DNA of 64,000 nt from Burkholderiales bacterium (GCA_017307855.1 JAFKGD010000007.1:310001-374000), one strand, 5' to 3'. Numbered from the stretch's first letter, positions 9,194 to 17,538 are shown. A program made the numbers and translations. Notes: generated by a model not told the origin, from the sequence alone.

Positions 9194-9326
9194 GGGAGGC
9201 GAGGCTAACCGCCTTAACACGGCCAGACGGGTCAGCACCGGTTGCCGCGTCCAATGGTGGCTTCGCGCCAACAGCGTGAGTACGCGGGCCGAATGTGACC
9301 GGCGACACCCGCTGCGAAGCCGAAGA
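9194..9326. other. Non-coding scar between HerA gene and integrase relic
   Basis: No frame in either strand continues the integrase domain or shows another recognisable protein. The stretch looks like decayed DNA between the end of the operon and the truncated recombinase. Confidence 0.4.
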
Positions 9327-9540
9327 CTAATCCGCGCGGTCCAGCCCCAGGTTGTCGACCTGCCGCCCGAGGATCTGTTCATACTGGCGAGTCCCCAAGT
9401 GCGGCGATTCGTTCATGCAGCAGGGCAAGAGAGCGCCTTCTGTTTCAACCCGGCCAATTTGATCCAGGATTGCACGGCCTCTCGGGTGGCTGGAGTGACT
9501 TCGAACTGAATAGGCCGCAAGGCGCGGGCAGGTTGAAATT
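9327..9540 (-). pseudogene. Tyrosine-recombinase (phage integrase family) fragment, frameshifted
   Basis: Read on the minus strand, one frame gives RPIQFEVTPATREAVQSWI and KLAGLKQ. After a frameshift the next frame gives ESPHLGTRQYEQIL and then NLGLDRAD and a stop. This is the middle of the short integrase family whose members read QFEIT..TR.AV..WI, SPHLSTRQYARI and GLDP..YGTHS. The catalytic C-terminal part (HxxR...Y) is missing, as is the N-terminus. The piece is therefore a dead remnant of another mobile element that once lay in this island. Boundaries are approximate. Confidence 0.7.
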
Positions 9541-9550
9541 GCAGGCCGCT

Positions 9551-10444
9551 TTAGGCTTTCGCCCATTCAAGGTCTCGGATTGCGAAGCCAACAGCATGAA
9601 TGGCGAGCTCGGCGTCCTCTTCCATGATGGGTCGATAACCATTTTGGCGCTGCGCATTGCTCTTGTTCCGGCTGTGCAGCTTCGCGCACACCTTGCCCAG
9701 GTGACCCACGCAGATTCGCTCATAGGGTGCACCCTCTATAGTCGCAGAGACTTGCGCAAGCTCCCTGCCAATGATCGTGTCGGGCGAGCCACTCTGAGCA
9801 AGCCATGAGGAGAGAATCGCCTGCATGGCATCGCGGCAGTTGTCAACGACAGAGCCAGGTGACTCCTTGAAGGCGGAGTCGAGGACGCGCGCGATTGCCT
9901 GAGCGACCGCAGGTCGGAGCTGCTCGTCGATCTTGTTGAGGTCGAGCTCAGGCAGGATGCTGAATGCTGACAACGCTTTAAGCGTCACCATCACGGCGCC
10001 GCTGTATAGCGCCTCCGTTTGCACGACGCGCCACGCTGACGCTGCGCGCGACGACCCTAGCGCCAAAACCGAACCTTGGCCCTGGTTCGGCCGCTGTAGG
10101 ATTTCGAAGCAAGACGTATAGACGAACAGCGACTTGTAGGTTGCTTTGTCGTAGCCTGGAATCAAGCCGCGGTCATGGGGGTGGGCGGAAACGATAAGCC
10201 TCGAAGGCTGAGCACCGCTGGTTTGCTGATAGAGGCGGCCTCTGCGCGTTCGGCTTACCGGGTCATACGAATCCTCTCGGAACACGAGACCAAAAGCCTC
10301 CGAAGGACTCGGGAGCGCCTTCCAATCGTCTGCAGTATCGATGAACTTCGCATGCGTCACCGTTGGCATCGGCATGGCGGGAATGTCGGGGTTCCCCGTG
10401 CCTTCAAAGACCAGTCCTGTGTGTTGCTCAATTCCTAAATGCAT
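9551..10444 (-). CDS. Uncharacterised island protein next to the transposon end
   Basis: 297 residues, not recognised. The N-terminal half is mixed alpha/beta with no signal peptide or membrane span. The C-terminal half is helical and alanine-rich (about 160-297) and ends DLEWAKA. A good ribosome-binding site (AGGGG, six bases before the ATG) supports the start. The helical C-terminus, with a central NCRDAMQAIL and a basic KLHSRNKSN loop, is loosely reminiscent of abortive-infection C-terminal domains, but no RxxxxH HEPN motif is present and I do not assign a function. It is the gene nearest the right end of the Tn7-like element and may be a stand-alone cargo gene. Confidence 0.6.
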   Translation of the reverse strand: MHLGIEQHTGLVFEGTGNPDIPAMPMPTVTHAKFIDTADDWKALPSPSEAFGLVFREDSYDPVSRTRRGRLYQQTSGAQPSRLIVSAHPHDRGLIPGYDKATYKSLFVYTSCFEILQRPNQGQGSVLALGSSRAASAWRVVQTEALYSGAVMVTLKALSAFSILPELDLNKIDEQLRPAVAQAIARVLDSAFKESPGSVVDNCRDAMQAILSSWLAQSGSPDTIIGRELAQVSATIEGAPYERICVGHLGKVCAKLHSRNKSNAQRQNGYRPIMEEDAELAIHAVGFAIRDLEWAKA

Positions 10445-10633
10445 GCCCGACCCCTATAGCGCAAGCTCTCAGCAGTATGCTGCCATTGGCTAGCATTTGG
10501 ACGACAGCTCTTACGCCAAGACCGTGAGTTCAACGTGTAGACGCGCCTAGCGGCAGTCGCTGCACAGCTCCCCAACTGAAGAACTGTCAATGACTGAACT
10601 CAGGTTGATGGCCATGTCAGCGTCGCTGCCGTA

Positions 10634-10699
10634 GTTTTCGACTTTATTGTTTTGTTTTCGACTCTATTTCGCTGTTTTCGACTTTATTTGTCAGAAACA
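10634..10699. repeat. Tn7-like right end with three TnsB-site-like repeats
   Basis: GTTTTCGACTTTATT (10634-10648), GTTTTCGACTCTATT (10654-10668) and GTTTTCGACTTTATT (10674-10688) are spaced exactly 20 bp apart. The terminus is at 10697-10699 (ACA, or TGT read toward the island). On the glmS strand each repeat reads AATARAGTCGAAAAC, close to the Tn7 TnsB-site core AATAAAGTCTTAAAC. The AT-rich block contrasts with its GC-rich surroundings and encodes the aberrant GlmS tail. Confidence 0.8.
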
Positions 10700-12548
10700 C
10701 CAGATTGCGCGGCTTATCCACATCCGTCCCCCTCGCCAGCGCCGTGTGATACGCCAGCAACTGCAGCGGCACCACGTGCAGCAGCGGCGACAGGGCGCCG
10801 TAGTGCTCGGGCATTCGGATCACGCGCACGCCTTCGCTGCTCTCGATGCGCGAGTCGCCGTCGGCCAGCACGTAGAGCAGGCCGCCGCGCGCGCGCACTT
10901 CCTGCATGTTGCTCTTGAGCTTTTCCAGCAGCGTGTCGTTGGGCGCGACGACGACGACGGGCATCTGCGCGGTGACTAGCGCCAGCGGACCGTGCTTGAG
11001 TTCGCCGGCCGGATACGCCTCGGCATGGATGTAGCTGATTTCCTTGAGCTTGAGCGCGCCTTCGAGCGCGATCGGGTAATGCAACCCCCGACCGAGGAAC
11101 AGCGCGTTTTCCATGCGCGCGAAGTCTTCGGCCCAGCTGATGACCTGGGGCTCCAGTGCCAGTACGGCCTGCAGCGCCACCGGCAAGTGACGCATGGCCT
11201 TGAGGTGGGCGGCCTCCTCTTCGGGCGAGAGCCGCCCCTTGGCCTGCGCGAGCGCCAGGGTCAGCAGGAACAGCCCGGCCAGTTGCGTGGTGAAGGCCTT
11301 GGTCGAAGCCACGCCGATCTCCACCCCCGCGCGCGTGACGTAGGCCAGCTTGCATTCGCGCACCATGGCGCTGGTGGCCACGTTGCAGATGGTCAGCGTC
11401 TGCTCCATGCCCAGACTGCGCGCGTGCTTGAGCGCGGCCAGCGTGTCGGCCGTCTCGCCGCTCTGGCTGATGGTGACGACCAGCGTGCGCGGATCGGGCA
11501 CCGACTCGCGGTAGCGGTATTCGCTGGCGATCTCGACCTGCGTGGGGATCTTCGCGATGCCCTCGAGCCAGTACTTGGCCGTGCAGCCGCTGTAGTAGCT
11601 GGTGCCGCAGGCCAGGATCAGCACGCGGTCGATCTCCTTGAAGACGCGCCAGGCGGCGGCGCCTTCGCCGTCGAACAGCTCGGGCACGATGCCTTCGACG
11701 CCTTCGAGCGTGTCGGCGATGGCGCGCGGTTGCTCGAAGATTTCCTTCTGCATGTAGTGGCGGTAGGGGCCCAGCTCGGCCGCGCCGCTGTGGGCCAGCA
11801 CGGTCTTGACCGGACGCTGTTTCGCATCCAGCGGCTTGTGCGCGCGATCGACGATCCAGTAGCGGCCCAATTGCAGGTCGACCACGTCGCCCTCTTCCAG
11901 ATAGACGATCTGGTCGGTCACGCCGGCCAGCGCCATGGCGTCGCTGGCCAGGAAGTGCTCGCTGCCTTCCTTGCCCACGCCCAGGATCAGCGGCGAGCCC
12001 GCGCGCGCCCCCACCACGCGGTGCGGCTCGTCCTTGTGGAACACGGCGATGGCATAGGCGCCGTGCAGTTGCACGATGGCGGCCTTCACGGCTTCGAACA
12101 GGTCGCCGTCGTAGAGTGAATCGACCAGGTGCGCGATGACCTCGGTGTCGGTCTGGCTGGCGAACACGTAGCCCCTGGCCTGCAGCGCGGCGCGCAGTTC
12201 TTCGTGGTTCTCGATGATGCCGTTGTGCACCAGGGCCACGCGGCCGGCACGCGCGTCCGCGTCGGCCCCCGGGCCATGGCTGAAATGCGGATGCGCGTTG
12301 TACACGGCCGGCGCGCCGTGCGTGGCCCAGCGCGTGTGGGCGATGCCGGTGGCGCCTTCCACGTGATCGGCCGCCACCTGTGCCAGCAGTTCGGCCACGC
12401 GCGAGGTGCTGCGCGCGCGCTGCAGCCCGCCGCCGGCATGCACGGCCACGCCGCACGAGTCATAGCCGCGGTATTCGAGCCGCTGCAGGCCCTGCACGAG
12501 GATGGGAACGATGTTGCGCGTGGAAACCGCGCCGACGATGCCGCACAT
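10644..12548 (-). CDS. glmS: Glutamine-fructose-6-phosphate aminotransferase with transposon-altered C-terminus
   Basis: Makes glucosamine-6-phosphate from fructose-6-phosphate and glutamine, the first step to UDP-GlcNAc. 634 residues: an N-terminal Ntn glutaminase (Cys2, MCGIVGAVS) followed by two SIS isomerase domains. The conserved C-terminal region reads [10 protein letters not shown] and should continue AKSVTVE. Here it continues [18 protein letters not shown], encoded by the transposon end. The lost tail contains the lysine equivalent to E. coli Lys603, which forms the Schiff base with the sugar, and the loop that covers the active site. The enzyme may be impaired or dead unless another glmS copy exists. 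It is divergent from an AsnC-type regulator. glmU lies 1.9 kb from the start of glmS. Confidence 0.93.
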   Translation of the reverse strand: MCGIVGAVSTRNIVPILVQGLQRLEYRGYDSCGVAVHAGGGLQRARSTSRVAELLAQVAADHVEGATGIAHTRWATHGAPAVYNAHPHFSHGPGADADARAGRVALVHNGIIENHEELRAALQARGYVFASQTDTEVIAHLVDSLYDGDLFEAVKAAIVQLHGAYAIAVFHKDEPHRVVGARAGSPLILGVGKEGSEHFLASDAMALAGVTDQIVYLEEGDVVDLQLGRYWIVDRAHKPLDAKQRPVKTVLAHSGAAELGPYRHYMQKEIFEQPRAIADTLEGVEGIVPELFDGEGAAAWRVFKEIDRVLILACGTSYYSGCTAKYWLEGIAKIPTQVEIASEYRYRESVPDPRTLVVTISQSGETADTLAALKHARSLGMEQTLTICNVATSAMVRECKLAYVTRAGVEIGVASTKAFTTQLAGLFLLTLALAQAKGRLSPEEEAAHLKAMRHLPVALQAVLALEPQVISWAEDFARMENALFLGRGLHYPIALEGALKLKEISYIHAEAYPAGELKHGPLALVTAQMPVVVVAPNDTLLEKLKSNMQEVRARGGLLYVLADGDSRIESSEGVRVIRMPEHYGALSPLLHVVPLQLLAYHTALARGTDVDKPRNLVFLTNKVENSEIESKTKQ

Positions 12549-12614
12549 GGGTGTCTCCGGTAAGAAGCGAATGAATGGATGCTAGCGCCACCAATTTGAT
12601 ATTTCAGTACAAAC

Positions 12615-12635
12615 TTTCGCTCTTGATGAACGAAA
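12615..12635. promoter_or_regulatory. Candidate AsnC/Lrp-type operator between glmS and asnC-like gene
   Basis: TTTCGCTCTTGATGAACGAAA is an imperfect palindrome (TTTCG...CGAAA arms) in the AT-rich 136-bp divergent spacer. Lrp/AsnC regulators usually bind such A/T-rich imperfect palindromes near their own promoter. The assignment is by position and symmetry only. Confidence 0.3.
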
Positions 12636-12684
12636 ATTTCACTCCATTCGAAGTCGGCAATAAAATTCCAGAAAATTAAAGAAT

Positions 12685-13167
12685 ATGGAATCCATATCAC
12701 TCGATGCGATCGATCTCGCCCTGCTCGATGCGCTACAGACCGATGCCGGGCAGACCAATCAGGCACTGGCAGCCTCGCTCGCCCTCTCGCCACCCACGTG
12801 CCTGCGGCGCGTGCGCCGGCTGCAATCGCTGGGGCTGATCCAGCGCCAGGTGGCGGTGCTCGATCCCGATCGTCTGGCCGCCGTGGTGGGCCATGGACTC
12901 ACCGCGCTGGTGGAAATCTCACTGGACCGGCAGGATGCTGCCAGCCTCGATACCTTCGAGGCGCGCGTGGCCGCCGACGACGCCGTGCAGCAGTGCTGGC
13001 GCGTGTCGCCCGGCCCCGACTTCGTGCTGGTCGTGGGCGTGCGCGACATGCCCTCCTATCTGGCGCTGGCGCAGCGCCTGTTCACGGGCGATGCCAACGT
13101 GCGCAACGTGAAGGCGTTCTTCGCCACACGCCGCGCCAAATTTTTGCCGCGCGTGGTCCTGCAATAG
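12685..13167 (+). CDS. Lrp/AsnC-family transcriptional regulator
   Basis: 160 residues, the usual family length. The N-terminal winged helix-turn-helix is at about 6-60 (LDAIDLALLDALQTDAG, then LSPPTCLRRVRRLQSLGLI). A C-terminal RAM ligand-binding and oligomerisation domain follows (about 72-150), containing VSPGPDFVLVVGVRD. Members sense amino acids or related metabolites and often control a divergently transcribed neighbour, which here is glmS. Amino-acid ligand and targets cannot be told from sequence. The start follows AAAGAAT with no strong Shine-Dalgarno sequence. Confidence 0.9.
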   Translation: MESISLDAIDLALLDALQTDAGQTNQALAASLALSPPTCLRRVRRLQSLGLIQRQVAVLDPDRLAAVVGHGLTALVEISLDRQDAASLDTFEARVAADDAVQQCWRVSPGPDFVLVVGVRDMPSYLALAQRLFTGDANVRNVKAFFATRRAKFLPRVVLQ

Positions 13168-13237
13168 AAACATTCAGCAACATTTCTTCTACGATCGCCG
13201 TGCGCATCCGCGCATCAACGTCTGGAGGAAACATCCC

Positions 13238-13813
13238 ATGCCGATCCCGTCGGGCCGCTTTTTCACAACACTCATACTGGCCTGCTCCGCATTTCTCGCC
13301 GGCTGTGCTGGCCCATCGCCCCACTACAGCCCGTCCATCGACAACGTCGAGGCGCTCAAGAGAAGCGGCGCGGCGCCGGCCAAGGTCGGGGCCTTCGGCG
13401 TCACGCCGGGCATGCCGGGTGCCAATGCCCTGTCGATCCGCGCCAATTCGATGGTCTCGTCCGTCGGCTCGCACTATGGCGATTACCTGGCCGCAGCACT
13501 GCGGCAGGAGCTGGAGCTCGCGCGGCTGCTCAATGCGCAGTCCGCCACCGAAATCACCGGCACGCTGCTGCGCAACAACATCGATGCCGGCGGCATCAAC
13601 ACCAATGCCGGGCAGATCGAGGCACGCTTCGTGGTGTCGTCGGGCGGCACGGTCCGCTACGACAAGGTCAAGCGCATCGAGCACCAGTGGGAAGGCGCCT
13701 TCGCCGGCGCAGTGGCGATCCCCAATGCCGCCAACAACTATCCGGTGATGGTGCAAAAGCTCGTGGGCTCGCTGGTGGCCGATCCGGATTTCATCCGTGC
13801 GCTGGGCCGCTGA
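13238..13813 (+). CDS. Putative outer-membrane lipoprotein
   Basis: 191 residues with a type II signal peptide: basic/hydrophobic start and lipobox LAGC, Cys23 becoming the lipidated N-terminus. The mature part is a small soluble alpha/beta domain of a type often seen in Burkholderiales lipoproteins of unknown role. GGAGG precedes the ATG. A second lipoprotein gene starts 10 bp after its stop, so the two probably form a pair. No enzymatic motif is visible. Confidence 0.75.
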   Translation: MPIPSGRFFTTLILACSAFLAGCAGPSPHYSPSIDNVEALKRSGAAPAKVGAFGVTPGMPGANALSIRANSMVSSVGSHYGDYLAAALRQELELARLLNAQSATEITGTLLRNNIDAGGINTNAGQIEARFVVSSGGTVRYDKVKRIEHQWEGAFAGAVAIPNAANNYPVMVQKLVGSLVADPDFIRALGR

Positions 13814-13823
13814 GGAGCCGGAC

Positions 13824-14405
13824 ATGAAACGACTCTTCCCTCTGGGCATCCTGCTGCTCGTGGCCGCGACCCTGGCAGGCTGCGCCCACCCCATCACGAT
13901 GAATGCCGACCTGGCGAAGCTCGAAGCCACGGCCGAAGCCCCCATCGCCAAGTCCGTGGGCTACTACCTTCCCGATGCGTTGCGCGCCGTGGAAGTGACC
14001 ACACCCGGCGGCGGCGGCGACAAAGTGCGCTACTTCCCGTACCGCGACCTGGAACCTGGCTTCTACAAGGCGCTGTCGCTTGCGTTCACCAGCGTCACCA
14101 AGCTGGCGCAGCCGATGGAAGCCGGGCCGAAGGGCGTGCAGCTCGTGATCACGCCCGAGATCCGCACCACCTCGGCTTCGGACGGCGCCTTCACGTGGCC
14201 GCCGACCGAGTTCACCGTCACGCTCACCTGCGCCGTGCACGACCCGGCCGGCAAGCCGGTCAAGACACTCAGCGTGACCGGCGACGGCCGCGCCACCTTC
14301 AGCGAATTCAAATCCAACTTCTCGCTGGCGGCCGTGCGCGCATCGGACGACGCCCTGGCCAAGCTGGTGAAGGCGTTGCGCAGCGACCCTGATCTGCGCC
14401 GCTGA
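13824..14405 (+). CDS. Putative lipoprotein, second of a pair
   Basis: 193 residues. Starts at the ATG with GAGGAG seven bases upstream; an upstream in-frame ATG at 13797 would overlap the previous gene and push the signal peptide inward. Type II signal peptide with lipobox LAGC (Cys20). The mature domain is beta-rich (YFPYRDLEPGF, VQLVITPEIRTTS, FTVTLTCAVHD) and resembles predicted periplasmic lipoproteins of unknown function. It is probably co-transcribed with the preceding lipoprotein gene. Confidence 0.75.
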   Translation: MKRLFPLGILLLVAATLAGCAHPITMNADLAKLEATAEAPIAKSVGYYLPDALRAVEVTTPGGGGDKVRYFPYRDLEPGFYKALSLAFTSVTKLAQPMEAGPKGVQLVITPEIRTTSASDGAFTWPPTEFTVTLTCAVHDPAGKPVKTLSVTGDGRATFSEFKSNFSLAAVRASDDALAKLVKALRSDPDLRR

Positions 14406-14438
14406 GCCTTCGCGCGCGCCGCACAGGCAGCAGCGGAC

Positions 14439-15836
14439 TCAGCCCTTCTTCTGCTTCTGCGGCCGCTGCCAGTTGGCGATGCTGACCTGCTTGCCGCGCG
14501 CCACGCTCAGCGCGCCCGGCGGCGTGCTCTTGGTGATGGTGGAGCCGCCACCCACGGTGCCGCCCGCGCCCAGGGTGACCGGCGCCACCAGCACGCAGTT
14601 GCTGCCCACGTGCACGTCGGCCTCGATCACGGTGCGGTGCTTGTTGGCACCGTCGTAGTTGGCGGTGATGCTGCCGGCGCCGTAGTTCACGCGCTCACCC
14701 ACGGTGGCGTCGCCCAGGTAGGCCAGGTGGTTGGCCTTGGCGCCGGCCGCCAGCGTGGAATTCTTCACCTCGACGAAGTTGCCGATGTGCACTTCGGCGC
14801 CCAGCTGCGCGCCGGGCCGCAGCCGGGCGAACGGGCCCACCAGTGCGCCCGCGCCCACGGTGGCGCCGGCCTTCTCGCCGTCGATGTGGGTGAACGGGTG
14901 GATGACGGCGCCTGACTCGATGCGCGCATTGGCGATCACGCAGTGCGCGCCGACGCGCACGCCCTCGCCCAGCGACACGTGGCCTTCGAACACGCAGCCG
15001 ACGTCGATCTCGACGTCGGCGCCGCAGTCCAGCGACCCGCGCACGTCCAGACGCGCGGGGTCGGCCAGGCGCACGCCCTGGTCCATCAACGCTTCGGCCT
15101 GACGCCATTGCAAGGCGCGTTCAAGCGCGGCCAGTTGCACGGGGCTGTTGACTCCCTCGACTTCCAGCCGGTCGGCCGTCTTCAGCGCCACCACGGATTG
15201 CCCGTCGGCCCGGGCGAGTTTGACGACGTCGGTGAGGTAGTACTCACCCTGTGCATTGCGGTTGTCCAGCCGCGCCAGCCAGCCCTTGAGCAGGCGCGTG
15301 GGGGCGGCCATCACGCCGGTATAGATCTCGCGGATGGCACGCTGCGCGTCGTTCGCATCCTTGTGCTCGACGATGGCCTGCACGGCATCGCCCTCGCGAA
15401 CGATGCGGCCATAGCCGGTGGGATCGGGCATGTCGACCGTGAGTAGCGCGAGACGGGTGCCGCCGCATTCGGACAACAGGTTGCTCAGCGTGGCTTCGCT
15501 GATGAGCGGCACGTCGCCGTTGAGCACCAGCGTGATGCCGTCGTCTGCAAGCAGAGGTTGCGCCTGTTGCACCGCGTGTCCCGTACCCAGCTGCGGTTCC
15601 TGACGCGCATAGGCTAGGGCCTGGTTCGCGGCCGTGCGGGGGCCCAGGTGGGCTTCGACCTGATCGGCGCCGTGGCCGGTCACCAGCACGATGCCGCGAA
15701 CTTCCAGGCGACTCACGGTGTCCACCACATGGCTGACCAGCGCCCGGCCAGCGAGCCGGTGCAGCACCTTGGGTCTGCTGCTTTTCATCCGCGTGCCCTT
15801 GCCCGCGGCCATGATGACGACGTCGATTGCTGCCAT
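14439..15836 (-). CDS. glmU: Bifunctional GlmU (GlcN-1-P acetyltransferase / UDP-GlcNAc pyrophosphorylase)
   Basis: 465 residues from the ATG at 15836, the family's usual size. The N-terminal nucleotidyltransferase starts VVIMAAGKGTRMKSSRPKVLHRLAG, and the C-terminal left-handed beta-helix has the hexapeptide repeats and VEVKNSTLAAGAKANHLAYLGD acetyl-CoA region. It catalyses the last two steps of UDP-GlcNAc synthesis in the cytoplasm. Upstream in-frame codons exist but belong to no conserved sequence. The start codon overlaps, on the other strand, the start codon of the lipoprotein gene at 15835. Confidence 0.95.
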   Translation of the reverse strand: MAAIDVVIMAAGKGTRMKSSRPKVLHRLAGRALVSHVVDTVSRLEVRGIVLVTGHGADQVEAHLGPRTAANQALAYARQEPQLGTGHAVQQAQPLLADDGITLVLNGDVPLISEATLSNLLSECGGTRLALLTVDMPDPTGYGRIVREGDAVQAIVEHKDANDAQRAIREIYTGVMAAPTRLLKGWLARLDNRNAQGEYYLTDVVKLARADGQSVVALKTADRLEVEGVNSPVQLAALERALQWRQAEALMDQGVRLADPARLDVRGSLDCGADVEIDVGCVFEGHVSLGEGVRVGAHCVIANARIESGAVIHPFTHIDGEKAGATVGAGALVGPFARLRPGAQLGAEVHIGNFVEVKNSTLAAGAKANHLAYLGDATVGERVNYGAGSITANYDGANKHRTVIEADVHVGSNCVLVAPVTLGAGGTVGGGSTITKSTPPGALSVARGKQVSIANWQRPQKQKKG

Positions 15837-16737
15837 GACTATTGCTTTCCTGTCCGGGACGCCCGCTGCGGCCCCTTCTGTCCGCCGGATTATCGGTGCC
15901 GCACTGCTCGGCCTGTCGCTGCTGGCCGCGGGGTGTAGCGCGATCAAGCTCGCCTACGAAGGCCTGCCCAATATCAGCTATTACTGGGTCGATGGTTATG
16001 TCGACCTCGACGACGCTCAGGCGCCGCAGGTGCGCGAAGCGCTGGCCGGACTTCATCAGTGGCACCGGCGCAACGAGTTGCCGCTGTACGCTGGCTTGCT
16101 GGAGCGCGCGGCCCGATTGGCGCCGGGCGAAGTGACCGCGCCTCAGGCATGCGCCCTGTTCGACGACATGCGCGAGCGCTTCGTCACGTTGCTCGGCCAG
16201 GCCGAGCCCGCTGTCTCCGCTCTGGCCGTGCGGCTGTCGCCGGCACAGTTGCAGCAGTTGGAGAAGAAGTACGCGAAGAACAACCGCGACTATCGCGAAG
16301 AGTGGATAGACGTCACGCCCGAGAAGCGGCGTGAGCGGCGCTACGAGTCCATCCTCAAGCGCAGCGAGGATTTCTATGGCCGGCTCACCCGGGAACAGCG
16401 GCAGATGGTGCGCGCCCAGGTCGACGCCTCCATCTTCGATCCCTCGCTCATGCTGGCCGAACGCATGCGCCGCCAGGATGATGCCTTGCGCACGTTGCGT
16501 CAATTGCAGTCCGGCGGGGCAGACGCCACGGCCGCACGCCCGCAGGTGCATGCCTGGCTCGAACGAGGACTTCGCTCGCCCGATGCGGCTTACCGCGACT
16601 ACGAACAACGCCTGCGCGCCGAGAGCTGCCGTATCTTTGCGCAAGCCCACGCCACGACCACGCCGGAGCAACGGGAGAAGGCGCGCCAGCGCCTGCTGGC
16701 CTATCAGGCTGATGTGCGTCAGTTGGCGTCGCGCTGA
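15835..16737 (+). CDS. DUF6279-type lipoprotein
   Basis: 300 residues. A type II signal peptide (RIIGAALLGLSLLAAGC, Cys34) leads a largely helical, Arg/Glu/Gln-rich protein with the YYWVDGYVDLDD segment common in DUF6279 lipoproteins of beta/gamma-proteobacteria. Function unknown. The ATG shares bases with the glmU start on the opposite strand (CATG), so its promoter must lie inside glmU. A longer in-frame extension upstream is antisense to glmU and is not credible. Confidence 0.75.
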   Translation: MTIAFLSGTPAAAPSVRRIIGAALLGLSLLAAGCSAIKLAYEGLPNISYYWVDGYVDLDDAQAPQVREALAGLHQWHRRNELPLYAGLLERAARLAPGEVTAPQACALFDDMRERFVTLLGQAEPAVSALAVRLSPAQLQQLEKKYAKNNRDYREEWIDVTPEKRRERRYESILKRSEDFYGRLTREQRQMVRAQVDASIFDPSLMLAERMRRQDDALRTLRQLQSGGADATAARPQVHAWLERGLRSPDAAYRDYEQRLRAESCRIFAQAHATTTPEQREKARQRLLAYQADVRQLASR

Positions 16738-16761
16738 TGGTCCTCGCGGGCGGTGCAGCCA

Positions 16762-16777
16762 GCCCTCGCCCGAGGGC
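16762..16777. terminator. Hairpin between convergent genes
   Basis: GCCCTCG-CC-CGAGGGC, a 7-bp perfect GC stem in the 46-bp gap between the DUF6279 lipoprotein gene and the PPOX gene. No T-run follows, so it would act as a bidirectional, Rho-assisted or weak terminator. Confidence 0.4.
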
Positions 16778-16783
16778 GGCCAA

Positions 16784-17299
16784 TCACACGACGGCAGACG
16801 GAAACTTGGGGTTCGTCACCTTGCCGGTCTCTCCGCCGGCGGCCTGGGCACCGCCTGCCACGGCAGCCGCGAGCCGCGCCATGCGGATCATCTTGCTCGA
16901 GCTGGCATCCCAGAATTCGGCGTCGTCCACATCGACGCGAAGCAGGGTGAGCAGGGGATCGTCCTTGCCCTCGGGAAACCAGGGCAACGCCAGCGCCGTC
17001 CAGAGGCGGTCAATGCGATCACGGTCGTGAACCAGCGCTGCGCGGCCCGAGACGGAAACATAGGCCGCGCGGTCAGGCTGCGCGAAGGCCAGATTGACAC
17101 GGCCTTCAGCGTCCAGATGGGCCGTGCTGGAGCGAATGAAAAACCAGATCGCACCGTCCTCATCCATTTCCAGCGGCATCATCGGCCGGCTGGTCAACGC
17201 CCCGGCATCATCGACCCAGGTGAGCATGCCTACACCAATTTCGTCGATCAGCTCGGCCACTTTCTCCATGCCTTCGGTGTTCTGTGCATTGCGCTGCAT
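16784..17299 (-). CDS. Pyridoxamine 5'-phosphate oxidase-like FMN-binding protein
   Basis: 171 residues from the ATG at 17299 (GGAGT upstream). It is a split-barrel flavin-binding protein of the general-stress-protein-26 type: VGMLTWVDDAGALTSRPM, IWFFIRSSTAHLD, VNLAFAQPDRAAYVSVSG and WTALALPWFPEGKDDP, then LLRVDVDDAEFWD. Such proteins bind FMN or related cofactors; the physiological substrate is usually unknown. It is probably monocistronic, between a DUF6279 gene and a small orphan gene. Confidence 0.85.
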   Translation of the reverse strand: MQRNAQNTEGMEKVAELIDEIGVGMLTWVDDAGALTSRPMMPLEMDEDGAIWFFIRSSTAHLDAEGRVNLAFAQPDRAAYVSVSGRAALVHDRDRIDRLWTALALPWFPEGKDDPLLTLLRVDVDDAEFWDASSSKMIRMARLAAAVAGGAQAAGGETGKVTNPKFPSAVV

Positions 17300-17337
17300 C
17301 GACTGACTCCGGGTCAAAGGGCGCGAGCAGGGACCGC

Positions 17338-17538
17338 TCAAGCGGCCTGTACGGCGCCAGCTGCTGAAACCAGGCGCAGTACTCGTTGCGCCGGCGTGCC
17401 CGCGTTCACCTGGGGTGCCGCGGCGGCGGCAGGCAGCAAGTTGTAATCGGCCGCACCGCTGCATTGCTGCTGCTGCCGGTCGGCCAGCCGGCGGGGCTGC
17501 TGCTGGGCACTGGTGTTGGCGTAACTGTGTTGTCTCAT
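17338..17538 (-). CDS. Possible small protein, Gln/Ala-rich
   Basis: 66 residues from an ATG preceded by GGAAG. The sequence is Gln- and Ala-rich (SAQQQPRRLADRQQQQ, LLPAAAAAPQV), with no signal peptide and no recognised domain. It fills the otherwise empty 17300-17703 interval between the PPOX gene and the FNR-like gene. Composition alone cannot separate a real small protein from a chance frame, so confidence is low. Confidence 0.3.
   Translation of the reverse strand: MRQHSYANTSAQQQPRRLADRQQQQCSGAADYNLLPAAAAAPQVNAGTPAQRVLRLVSAAGAVQAA

Larger units (their letters stand above)
1..10699. mobile_element. Glms-proximal part of a Tn7-like transposon
   Basis: Seen: one end is marked by three 15-bp repeats with a strict 20-bp period (10634, 10654, 10674). 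Read toward the island, the terminus begins TGTTTCTGACAAATAAAG, which resembles the Tn7 terminus and TnsB sites (TGT, 5 bp, GACAATAAAGTC). The end cuts into the last codons of glmS, the classical Tn7 target gene. A TniQ/TnsD-family gene, a nuclease-ATPase operon, an integrase relic and a hypothetical gene fill the interval. Inferred: the second end and tnsABC, if present, lie left of position 1. A predicted 5-bp target duplication next to the right end would be CCAGA (10700-10704). The element is mostly cargo here, because no TnsA, TnsB or TnsC gene is visible. Confidence 0.75.

Noticed and set aside
10634-10688. Short CRISPR-like repeat array
   Set aside because: Three 15-bp repeats with only 5 bp between them are far too short for repeat-spacer units. 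They fit transposase-binding sites.
12549-12684. glmS ribozyme or riboswitch upstream of glmS
   Set aside because: The glmS ribozyme is a Gram-positive feature of about 170 nt. The 136-bp spacer here is AT-rich without its core pseudoknot sequences.
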